From Prinsepia uniflora (Eukaryota; Streptophyta; Magnoliopsida; Rosales; Rosaceae): a DNA stretch of 64,000 nucleotides. Within the stretch, counting starts at the first letter, position 1; each line of letters begins with the position of its first letter. Below are positions 36,132-46,561 of this stretch, piece after piece. A program made the position numbers and the translations under genes. The notes beneath the pieces were generated by a model. The model was given only the letters and a program-made list of their open reading frames with translations, was not told where the DNA came from and made no database searches. The stretch covers positions 53,907,840 to 53,971,839 of the forward strand of contig CM064862.1 in the NCBI GenBank assembly GCA_032719365.1. Direction: 5' to 3'.

Positions 36132-39100
36132 TGTAACAACCCGTTCCGAGAATTGGGATAAGTAGAGTGATTAAGGTGTGATTAGTAAGGGTAATCAAGG
36201 GTTAGGTGGTCCCGAGGGGTCCGGGAACTTAGAATGACGATTTTGCCCCTGGGTCGGGCAGAAATGTTGACTTTTATTCCGGGTGGTCAATTGGGGATTG
36301 ACCAGTGACCAGGACGTAGTTTAGGACGTCATGAACCCATAGACATGTGGTATGTTTGATTCCGACATCCGTGGAGGAAGTTGTGATGTTCGGAAGGTCG
36401 AGGGCATTATCGTAATTTTGATAACATAGGGGGAAAAGTTGACTTTTTGGATAAACGGGTTTTGGTAGGTTGACCTAGGATGGTTAGATAGTTCTTGTCG
36501 TCCTGAGTTCGATGACAGGCGGCATGTATTCATCGGACTTACGAGGCGAGAGTTATGGGTCTAGGAAGTTTCGGTAAAACCGTAAAAATATGTTAAACAG
36601 GAGGGTATTTTGGTCATTGTGGCACATTGGGATTTGTGCACAGAGGAAGCGAATGGATGGCTGGGATTAGGCCATGTGGAAGTGTGTGGAGTGGATGGTG
36701 ACACATGGCATGTGTGTAGAGGATTCTGGTGGAATCCTGTGCATTCACGGCCCAAATAATTGGGGTGCACCCGTGTTATGCATTCTGGTCCTTCGACACA
36801 CAGAGAGAAACAGAGGGAGGAAATTGAGAGAATTGGAAGGCTGGTTGTGGTGGCTGGTGAGTTTGTGAGTGTGTGAGGGAGATTAGAGAGTGGGAGAGAG
36901 CAGTTGAGACGGTTGGGAGGTGAGAAATCGTGGTGTGTGCGAGTGAGGAACCACGGGAACCAGGGAGGAAAGCAGGGGGGAAAACGGAGAAGATTGAGGG
37001 CTTGTGGTGGTGCGGTGGCCGTGCACGGTGCAACGAAGATCGCGGTGGTGTCGTGAGGGCTGTGGGGAGTCGACCAGCCCCGGAGGAGCTCACGGCGGCA
37101 GCAGGAGGCAGGTAATTTCCTCATCCCCGTTTCGGTACTCTGTTTTCCGTTGAGGTTCAACGTGGAAGTCGTGACTCTGGGCTGAGAGTCGAGAGGATTG
37201 GAGGTTAGGGTAGTGATCAGGGAGGTCCTAGGCGTCGACTAGGTTGGTCGCCGTGACGGGGCCGTACACGGCGGAGCTCAGTCGAAGAGGGGTCTCTTTT
37301 ACCCTGTTTCGGCAGTGAACTTCGAACGGAAAGTCGTGACGATTGGGGTTGAGTCGAAGGTCTAAGAGAGTTGGTTTAGGTTCAGTGAGGTTCAGGGAAG
37401 AGTTTGGTGAAGCCACCGTGAAGGGTGGTGAGCTGGGTGGTCGGATCGTGAAACAGAGTTTTGGGGAGGTTTGATTTCGAGCTTGAGACGACGGGTAGGA
37501 GGCTGTGTCGAGGTGATTGGAGGATGGGGATGCTTAGAGTAAGGTTGGACGAAGCTATAGGAGAAGGAAGGAGGTGTTTAGTGCAGGCACGGCGGAGAAC
37601 CGTTGACGCCGGTTCAAGCTGTAGCCTACTGTGTTGAACCGGGTCGACGTGAGGTTGAAGGTGCACTGTAGCTGGCGCGTGAGGGCCACGCGCAGCCACT
37701 TTGGGCGGCGCGTGGGGGCGCGTGCGGCGGCGATGGGGAAAATGGTCAACATAGTTTTTGGTCTAGGAGTTGTTGTGAGTTCAATGGAGTTGGTTTCGGG
37801 TCAATCGGAAGTCGTTTGAGTTGAGTTCCGCGAGGGTGAAAGTTTAGGGTCCCGGGTTCTTCCGTTTAGGATTCGGGGAATTTTGAGGGAATTTAGGTGA
37901 ACCTTCGTAGACGTGTTAGTAACATAATTTGACGGTGTTTGACAGGATCGGGATTTCCCGAGGAAGCCGAGGAACGGGCTGGACGTTCGGGACGCGAGTA
38001 GGGCTCAGTACTGTGAGTGGACCCTTTCTCTAAACTCGAACATGCATAACTGTTTTCTATAATTGTTTTATGGTTTTTAATCATGATTTTATGTTTATCG
38101 AATATGTTTGGTTGGTTTTACATTATTACACGTTTTTCAAGGAAATTGGTTTTTAGCACGTTTTACGAGGAATGGTTGGTTTTTGGAAGATATGTTATGA
38201 TTTTGGGATTTCAAATGATAAGTGGTTTTCAATGGTTATAAGTGGATTTTGGGAACATGATTTCGATGATCAAAGTTTTCGATTTTAGAATCGGATTTCA
38301 CTAATCGGAATTTGGTTTTAAGATTGGAAAGTGGACTCTGGATTTGGGTTCGGAATGACGGTTCTGGATGCCGGGAGAGCATCGAACCAGTGATTTCGGA
38401 TTCGGGTTTGGATGAGGATTTGGTAAATGGTTTCAAATGGTTTTGGGATTGGATTTGCTGGATCTGGATATTGGGTTTAAAGACCCGGATATATGTGACG
38501 GGGGACCGGATTGGGTTTAAAGACCCGGATTGAGTTTAAAGACTCGGGAGTTTAAAGACTCGGATATATTGATTTTCCCCCGTAGGCCTTGAGTTTAAAG
38601 ACTCGGGAGTTTAAAGACTCGGATATGATAAAGGCCTGGATTGAGTTTAAAGACTCGGGAGTTTAAAGACTCGGATAGGTCCAGCAGGTTCGATCGGGAA
38701 ATGAGGATTTGATACGGTTTCTGATGCTCATGCTAGGGTTTCTTATGATGTTTTACAGTGTTTCTGTTTCTTATGATGTTTTAGAATGATTATTTTATAA
38801 AGGTGTTCATAACTGTTGGTTATGCATGTGGTTTCAAAACGGAGGGTTAAACTCGGTTTGCTTATAAAATGGTTTTTGACTTTTGTACCTTCTGGTCCAC
38901 TCACATTTTCTGTTTTAAATTGCCCTCCAGGTTGTGGAGCTAGCGCGGGGTCTTGACGTCGAGGCAGAGTCCGAGGCATAGAAGTGACGTGAGGGATCCT
39001 AGAAGAGTTTAAAGGCTTCTGTGTGCGTGTACTTTATCGGTTTTTATTTTTCCTTGTAATTTAGTACTATGCTCTGTAACCGTTAACGTCGGAATATTTT

Positions 39101-39220
39101 GTTTAATTACTCCTGCGTCTGTCTAGGTTTGCGTGAGTTTCCTTAGGTGTTGTGTCGGAGAGTCAGACGGGAGCGGGATTTACCTCGGGTTTCGGGGTGA
39201 AACCGGGGTGGGTCCTGACA
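36132..39220 (+). mobile_element. Solo LTR (3,089 bp) nested in LARD C
   Basis: Ends TGTAACAACCC and GTGGGTCCTGACA, TSD CGGGG at 36127-36131 and 39221-39225. A GC-rich putative leader ends in a donor-like GGCAG|GTAATTT (GT at 37112), with an acceptor-like TTTGACAG (AG at 37944-37945). A tandem array of GTTTAAAGACTCGG units of about 18 bp lies at 38470-38680. The long ORF at 36561-37160 on the minus strand has no recognisable domain. Confidence 0.92.
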
Positions 39221-39225
39221 CGGGG

Positions 39226-41300
39226 TCTCTCCGAGTCAATATCTCTAACATCTCAGACGTCTAATCATAGCAATCCTGCTCATGAGTCACTATACGGTTC
39301 AGTCGTTCCGTATAATGACCCCTCGTAGGCAATGCACCGTGACTTCCCAGTGTCCTAGACACCTGGAGTAGACCATCCACAGATCCTTGTATCTAGATGG
39401 TATATGGAAAAAAGTTTTATAAATTCATTTCGAAACATCTCAAAGAGCCCTGCCCAGAATTTCCATAAAACATCACAAATCCATTTAGGGTATCCCACCC
39501 GAAATCACGTTTATGAAACATAGGGTCCCAGACCCGAAATCACATTTATAAGTCACAAATGGGTCTCATGCCCGAGTTCGTCTTTCCAAAATCGAAATTA
39601 ATTCATCAACCCATCAATGAAACCACATGCACGTGAAACTACAGTAAAACCAAAATCTCGATATACGTGCAAATACAGGATTACCTCGAAATACGTGCAA
39701 CCATGTAAATCACCAATGCCACAATCATCACTATAGAAATCACATGTATAAAACATATAAAACAGTTATGCATGCATCACAGTTTCGAAAACGTTGTCCA
39801 CTCACAGATCGTCCTACACTGCCGCCTCGATACGCGTGCCGCAAGCCTTCCCGGGCCACACCACTATCACCAGGACTTCCAAACCTGTCCAAATCATACT
39901 AAAGGGTTACTAACAACCTCATTAACCTCTCATTGAAACCCCATAATTTTCCCGAATTTTAATTATTTTTAAACTCGATCCTAAACATCGGACACCCCGA
40001 ACTATATCGAAACGATGTCTGATCGCCAAGAAACCAGTCCCAAATTGTTTGTTACATCGAATGCAAAAAAACACGTGTTGACCGTGCCTCAAACAGAGGG
40101 TCCACGCGCCCTCACGCGCTGCCCAAACACCCTGCGCGTGAAAGCCACGCATAGCACTATTCATCATCCCTATCCTTGCGACATGCCGATTCAAACCGGC
40201 TCGGCCCAACCGAATCGGCAGTCCCGGTTCAACACCATAACTCGTCCAATTTTAGTCCGTTTTTACCCATTCTCAATCCTATAGCTTCGTGTCCTATCCA
40301 TTCAAGATTTCAAAAACCTAAAAACTATCCAAAATCATACCTTTCCGAATGATGATTGAACCAGCCAACATTCCTCCGTCGTGTTCTCACGATCCCGGCC
40401 ACCGTTGGCCTCCATTCCAAGTCCTATAGACTCCTTGCAACCTTAGAAACATCATCCAATTAACCAAATCAAACAAAAATCCTCAAATCATGATCTGCCA
40501 TTTATAAACCTAAAAGGAACATTTTCTAGAAATTGAACTTACCGTCTGCGTCGTGCACGGCCGTGGCCACCACCACGGTCGTCTCGACCTCAAAAACCTC
40601 CTCCCACCATCCAACACGTTCGACTGCCCCCAAAAACCATCCTACCAGTTTGAACCCAGAAACAGAGTTCGAGTTTCAGTTCCTAGCCACCACCACCGTC
40701 CACGACGGTCGCCGTCGTTGACCTCATTCGATTCGTCTTGGTCTCTATTCTCATTTCCGTTCAAGGCCCAACATCAAATTATGCATATTGAAGGTTGTTC
40801 GTGTGGTATGTTATGTGTTCGATTAGGGAGAAATGAAGATGGTGATACGCGGGAGGGAGAGATGAATGAATAAAATAAAATAATCCACTCCCCCAATCAC
40901 AACACAGATCCATAAATTAGGGGCAAGGACCAATGGGATGAGTGACACTTGTTACTCATCTAAGAGCCCCACATAAATATCTGCCAAACATAATTAATTA
41001 TTAATGCAAATCCCCATACGTAAGTTCCGAATTTCGATTATGTGACCATAATTTCCCCGTTCGACGTCCAATTTTGACGTGTCGCCTGTCTACGTACTTG
41101 TAACGTCCCGATCTACATAATGGTCCTCAGTCCTCATAACTTTGACTTCCCTAGTCAAAAGTCAACATTTTTCCCAATTCTAGGGGCAAAACGGTCATTT
41201 TACATCGTCCGTCCGATTTCACTCAACTAATCCCTGATTAGTTATCCTTAATCCATAATTAATTAGTACTTAATCCCGATATTCGGTACGGGTCGTTACA
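39226..41300 (-). mobile_element. 5' LTR of LARD C, right part
   Basis: Continues 35602-36131 and ends GGTACGGGTCGTTACA. On the minus strand it has a donor-like ACG|GTAAGTTC (at 40541-40542) and an acceptor-like TTTGGACAG (at 39895-39896), the same arrangement as the other LTRs. Confidence 0.87.
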
Positions 41301-42135
41301 TGTTTCCTAGTGGTCATACGAGTTGATAGGGGCCAAAATCGAAGGCGAAAGATGCCTGAACAAGCTCAGGGAAGGACTGGAAATGACGGCCACTGTTCAT
41401 CAATTCGAACAGGTAGTTTTAGACACTTTCCCATCATTTTAATTAAGTATATCGAATAAAGGAATGCAGACGATCATATAGGAATTAACGGGAATGAGTT
41501 TGGGTGGAAAATGGCTATTTTGGACCGGGTTAGGTCGCCAGGTCGGGTGACCTGGAAAACTAGTGAACCGGGTCGATGAGAGGTTGAAGGTGACACAGTT
41601 CACGCGCATGGCTCCCACTCGCAGCTCCTTTGGCAGTCGCGAGAGGGCGAGTGAAGCCGAATTTCGAGACATGGTCAACACGTGGTTTCATTCTTTCAAT
41701 GTAACGACCATTTTAGCACAAGTTTTGAGTCGATCAGACACCGTTTCGGGGTAGTTTTGGGTGTCTGAAGGTTTGAGGTTTATTTTAAATACGTTTAAAA
41801 ATCCCGAAAAATTAGGGGATTTAATGTTAGGTTGTTGGAAGTAATAGTGACCTACGGGTATGATTTGAACGGGTCTAGAGGTTCTAGTGATGGTGATGTA
41901 GCCTCGGAAAGGCTTATTACACACGTATCGAGGCGATAGCTAGGACGGTCTGTGAGTGGACTTTTGTCTTCTAAATGTGATGCATGCATAACTGTTTTAT
42001 ATGTTTTATATCTATTTTTTGAATGCCTTGAATACGTATATTTGTGGTATTTGGTATTTACGTATTTGCATGTATTTCGAGGCATATGATTTTATGTTGG
42101 ATTTATACTTCTGTTTTCAATAATGCTTTACAGAA
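41301..42135 (+). mobile_element. Middle of the forward LARD-type LTR, truncated
   Basis: Forward LTR sequence, including the block TCTGTGAGTGGACTTT, ATGCATGCATAACTGTTTTA and a CACGTATCGAGGC block, matching the middle of the LTR at 15242. It lacks the last third. It stops near 42100 and passes into a PBS. A donor-like ACAG|GTAGTTTTAG lies near 41412. Confidence 0.7.
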
Positions 42136-42526
42136 TGGTATCAGAGCCAGACCCCGATTGGGAAGTATGCCAGCGAGGACGCTAGGCCCTGAGAGTGGGT
42201 GGATTGTAATACCCGTGTCCTGGAGGGAACGGTGAACGATCCCACATTCCTGCGATAGGGGAATGGTCTGGGAGGGGAATGGTAGTATGCCTTAAAGGTG
42301 TAGGCACACACCTATCTAGCAGGAGGCCTTTTGGGAGCTTAGTGGCTTTGGGTTCGGTTGAAACTCCAAAGTTAAGCGAGTTGAGGTTGGAGCAATTCCA
42401 TTATGGGTGACCCTCTGGGAAGTTGCACCGTGAGCTCCCGAAAACAAAACCGTGAGGGCAAAGAGGCCCAAAACGGACAATATCGTGCTAGAGTCGGATC
42501 CTGACTAAGGAGGTCAGGTCCTAGCA
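42136..42526 (+). mobile_element. TRIM-like 3' half: PBS, short interior, 322-bp LTR
   Basis: PBS TGGTATCAGAGCC (42136-42148) is followed by a short interior with CCAGCGAGGACGCTAGGCCC and a purine tract GAGAGTGGGTGGA, then an LTR from TGTAATACCCG (42205) to GGTCCTAGCA (42526). This miniature design, with ~70 bp between PBS and LTR, is that of TRIM elements. The TRIM 5' LTR is missing; LARD-type LTR sequence stands in its place. TSD CCCAA follows at 42527-42531. Confidence 0.75.
42349..42435 (+). other. 5S-rRNA-like segment inside the TRIM LTR
   Basis: Carries AACTCCAAAGTTAAGCGAG (5S A-box region, core AGTTAAGCG at 42370-42378) and TGGGTGACCCTCTGGGAAGT (C-box region, 42404-42423) at the spacing of a 5S rRNA gene. 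The 5' and 3' stems do not match 5S. Cassandra-type TRIMs are known to carry 5S sequence in their LTRs, and this fits. It is not an rRNA gene. Confidence 0.8.
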
Positions 42527-42531
42527 CCCAA

Positions 42532-43201
42532 GGAACAAGTTTTGATCATTAGAAACATCCAACAAACCCTTTAATCTCGAACTCGAATTTTGAACTCAAA
42601 AACTCACCTCCTCGGTTTTCCAGCCACCGTCCACGGTTGTCCAAACCGTTGCCACCGTCGTGATCGTCACCCCTCACTCTCTCACTTCCCTTCTCACACC
42701 AGCAGCAAAAAATGAAGATTGGTGAAGGTGTGTGTGTTTTGGGGTGGGTTCTTTGGGTTTTCGGGTAAACACACACAAAGGAAACAAGGAAGATGAAAAT
42801 ATTAGATCCCAAAACATAGGTATATGGGCCAATCAGATGGGTGACACTTGTCACTTATCAATTGATCCACCCAGATTTTAACCTTATCCAAATCTGCCAC
42901 TTGTACACTTACCTCATAAAATGTGAACAGTGCCGTTTTTCTTCCGTGAACCATAACTTCTCCGTCCGACGTCCAAACTCGATGTGCCGCATGTCTACGT
43001 ACTCATAACATCCCGATCTATGTAACGGTCCTCAGTCCTCGTGCATTTGATCTCCCAGGTCAAAAGTTAACATTTTACCCATTCTAAAGGCAAAATCGTC
43101 ACCATCGACCATCCAAAAAATTCTCGACTAATTCCCGATTAGTCCCGATAATCCTTAATTAGTCTTTAATTAATCCGGTGAACTCGGGATGGGTTGTTAC
43201 A
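42532..43201 (-). mobile_element. 5' LTR of LARD B, right part
   Basis: Resumes the LTR begun at 27753 and matches 23585-24232. It ends GGGATGGGTTGTTACA. Confidence 0.87.
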
Positions 43202-43206
43202 GGTCC

Positions 43207-43751
43207 CCACTCAGACGTCGAGGTAAAGCTCCATTTTTCGAGTTTCTTGGCCTACTGGTAGTGCATATATGATATGATGATTGGCATTCAGACATCGAGG
43301 ATGGGTTAGCTTGGTATGACTATGTTTGTGGTATTTGACATGATTTTTGTGTGGACTTGATTTCTGGTGATTGTTGGCTTTATAATATTTGCACGTATTT
43401 CGATACTTTTGTTTATTTTTCGTGTTAACGAATTTTATTGATCTTTCTTATGCATGCATATCTATTCTAAAACGGAAGGTAATTACTTGTGTTTTAAGAT
43501 TTTGTTTTCGAAACAACATTTTAAAATATTTATTTTATGTCCTCTCACATGGTTTTTTAGTTTTGAAACCCTTCAGGGTCGTTACTCGGGAATCGAGGCT
43601 GCTCGAGAGGTGAAGGGATGAGTTGCCAAAAGTACGAATATCTCTTGTTTGACGAGTGTTAGGGGAAATTTTGGTAGTTTGGGTTACTTGTTCGATGGGA
43701 GCAGGACCCGGTGTGATTATCAAGGTGTTTTTAGGGCCGAGTCATGTCATC
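43207..43751 (+). mobile_element. LTR inserted in the LINE, right part
   Basis: Continues 18329-20300 after LARD B: the CAGACGTCGAGGTAAA array resumes, and the LTR ends GCCGAGTCATGTCA. TCATA follows as probable TSD. Confidence 0.8.
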
Positions 43752-43756
43752 ATAGC

Positions 43757-44654
43757 CACCTCAACATCGACGACCCCGGATGGCAATGTGTGATCATGGT
43801 CTTGAATAGTTAAGACACCTCTTTATGGATAGCTCTTTTGGTCTTCGAGTTTGGAGTATCTTCAATCCTACTCTTGTCGATATTGTCTCTTGGCTCTCAT
43901 CTCTCAATAATCAAGATTCACATGACTCCTTCTCTAATCTTAGCCCTGCTACCTTAATTTTCTGGCAGCTTTGGATGGATAGCAACGAATGTATCTTTGA
44001 TCAGCACCCTCCCTCCAATTTTTGTGTTCTTTTTTCTACCAATACCTTAGGTCGCAACTTCTTATTTGTAAATTGGAGAAAGAAGAATGGAGTTTATAAA
44101 AATCAAAACCTAATTTGCTGGACTCTTCCTTTTCAAGACTACTTCAAATTGAACTTTGATGGCTCGGTTCGTACAATGATTGTGCGACTTCAGGCTATGT
44201 GATTTGTGATGCCTTTAGTTTTCCTATCTATGTTGGTTCTAGAAATTTTGTATTTTCAGATGTTTTTGAGCTGAAGGCTTTGACCTCATGGATGGTGTAT
44301 GCAAAGCTAAGGATATGGGCATCACTACGTTGATGGCGGAGGGTGGTTCCAAAAACCTTATTGATGACTTTCTCCACCCTAACTTGGCATCTTGATATCT
44401 CCATACTATCCTCAAGAATGTTCATCTCCTTAGTAACTCCTTCCATTCCATAAGCTTCAACCATGTGTTTATGGAGGTTAACTTTGTTGCTGATGCTATT
44501 GTTGACTTGAGACATTTTACCATTGATAGCTCTGAATGGTGCAAACCTCTTACTCAGAGTGCTGTTTCGATTCGGAGATATGATTTTGTCGTTGGTGGTT
44601 GTCTCAGGGTTTTGTCCTCTAATTTTTTGTCTTTTCCTTTCCAAGAAAAAAAAA
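43757..44654 (+). pseudogene. LINE ORF2 fragment, part 3 (RNase H) and poly-A tail
   Basis: Reading on from the zf-RVT region: LRHLFMDSSFGLRVWSIF, then WTLPFQDYFKLNFDGSV, the start of the plant LINE RNase H (the D of NFDGS is catalytic). After a frameshift near 44195: ELKALTLMDGVCKAK-like and FNHVFMEVNFVADAI. A run of nine A (44646-44654) is the probable 3' tail. I found no clear LINE TSD. Confidence 0.85.
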
Positions 44655-45318
44655 CACTAAACAATATTCATAAATTATATTTTATTTTATTTTATGCAAT
44701 AATGAGTGGGCCTTACATGACCACCTCAGCTGACTTTCATTTTCCTTGGAATTTATTTTTATTGAATATGATTGTTTGGAAACATATTTTTTTTTGTTTC
44801 CTCTTACGTGGGTTGTCAAGAAATACTTGCTCGTTTTTGTTTCTTGCCTTCGAGCTTTCAAAGCTAATTGCTGAAATTCTTCTAACAAAACGTAGAGAGA
44901 TGGAATGCATAAATTAATTACTAACAAAGACCCGAGCGTATGGAGTTTAATTAATTTATTTACAGAATTGACAATACACAATTGATAATGGACGATAGAC
45001 AATAGTTTGGAATATCTAATACATCTTTTATTATAAATAAATATTATAATTAAGGAATTTTAAAATTAAGGAATTTGAACCTCATAAATAAATATTTAAA
45101 AACATTATATTAATAAAGAATTTGAATTATATTATTCACTCATATTAAAATATGTGCATTAAATCCACAATCTGACCTTGAAATGGTACCATTTAATAAA
45201 CAGCCGGTATATACACAACACGCCAACAAGTTCATTTCCGAAATCATTTTTAGTTCTTTTTTCAAGTTTCCAAAATCATTAGAAGAGGTTTCACTTGGCA
45301 AATGGTTTGGTCTTCAAG
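44655..45318. other. Remnant of a duplicated flotillin-upstream region
   Basis: AT-rich, no intact gene. Parts match 12840-13040 in order: TTTTTATTGAATA, TTTGGAAACA, GTTGTCAAGAAAT, GAGCTTTCAAAGC. See the finding on a lost second flotillin copy. Confidence 0.55.
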
Positions 45319-45394
45319 GGACACAGATTCTTTCCGGACCTTGTTAGGTCCAAATGGGCCGGATCTTTTAATAAAGACCGCATGATCATATCCT

Positions 45395-45399
45395 ACGGT
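45395..45399. repeat. TSD ACGGT of Tat element 2 (left)
   Basis: Identical to 49439-49443 at the other end. Confidence 0.92.
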
Positions 45400-45887
45400 T
45401 GTTGAAGCTTTAAATGTTCCAACTATCGATTACTCGTCGTCCAATCACCAAATGACGCGTGTCCTTCCTCGTAACCTGTCAACCTAAGTGAATAGTGGGT
45501 TTCCCGTTAGTACGGGCACCGGTGTGATGCCAGCTTAAGGTTATCCAACGGTCTAGTCAGTAACTTTGTTCGTAAGAGAAAACAGTAAATGGTAAATTGG
45601 GCAAAATTGTAGTGAACAGTAGATATTAGTTAACTTTATTGGGAAATGTGTACCACTTATGTATGGGTAGGTAAGATGTTCAATTCCCGTAGTTTCGATG
45701 TGGGACAAAAACTTCTTGATTTGCATGCTAACACGTGTTATGTAGATCGAGGGTGGATAGACTTCCACGTAGCATCCCGCATTGGGCCCAGTGTTGGGGC
45801 TGTGTAAGTACGGTGGTTTTGGGTATTGAACGGAGTCTGGGCTTTAAGTATACGGCCGAGTACGTCTGGTCAGATATGGTGTCAACA
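45400..45887 (-). mobile_element. 3' LTR of Tat element 2
   Basis: Ends TGTTGAAG and GGTGTCAACA, homologous to 8798-9290 and 48952-49438. The polypurine tract adjoins it at 45888. Confidence 0.92.
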
Positions 45888-46406
45888 GAAGTCCCCCAAG
45901 TCCTTGACTGAGGTGGAATTTCTCGGTCGGGGGCTTGTCTCATTCTCCCAGACCCTAATGGGGAGTATACCAGCAGTCCCCCAAGTCCCCTAGCGAGAGA
46001 GTCCGCCGAGATAGTCTCGATCGCGGCAGAGAAGTGGAAAGTGGTCGGTCTTATGAGAGGGTATCTCGGCGGAGCCGATGTGACCGGTCAGGTTCTGTAT
46101 ATAGCTCGGTGGTGGTACCACGGTCGGTGATAAGGGCCAACCCTTTTTGTTGGCTTGTTAAGAACGGTGCATTTGTCTCGGCGTGGAGTTGTTCTGGGTC
46201 GATGGGGGGTCCAGCGCCTGCTGGGAGTGGTGGGCACCGAGCGGTGTATTGGGCTCGGTAAGAACGCGGAGAGGTTGGTGGTGGAGTTAGGAAGGACGGT
46301 TGGCCTCCCTCGGTTGGATAGTTGACACGTGTCGGTAAGATCGATTAGTCGTGATACGTGTCGACCACTGAGAGGGGTGATGCATCGTAGTTTGTGTACC
46401 AAGCTC

Positions 46407-46414
46407 TATAAATA
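46407..46414 (+). promoter_or_regulatory. TATA box of the antisense gene
   Basis: TATAAATA in the context CTCTATAAATATGAG, about 155 bp upstream of the first ATG (46562) and 150 bp upstream of the first predicted donor. It lies outside the LTR, so the antisense gene appears to have its own promoter. Confidence 0.7.
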
Positions 46415-46561
46415 TGAGAAGTTTTTACCGATTTTCTCACTTTGCGTTTGTGAGAAAAGTGGGAAAACTCTGTCGAAATAGAAGGCGATTTCCGATCAGC
46501 TCTCGGCGGTGGTGCATATAGTGGTTGTGATTTTCGACTAACAAATCCTCCGTGAAAAAGT

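Noticed and set aside
36561..37160. Long minus-strand ORF (199 aa) in the solo LTR
   Set aside because: Composition follows the GC-rich leader of the LTR, no domain is recognisable, and it is not shared with the other LTRs of the family.
42349..42435. Functional 5S rRNA gene
   Set aside because: Only the internal promoter-like boxes match; the terminal stems are not 5S and the segment sits in a TRIM LTR.
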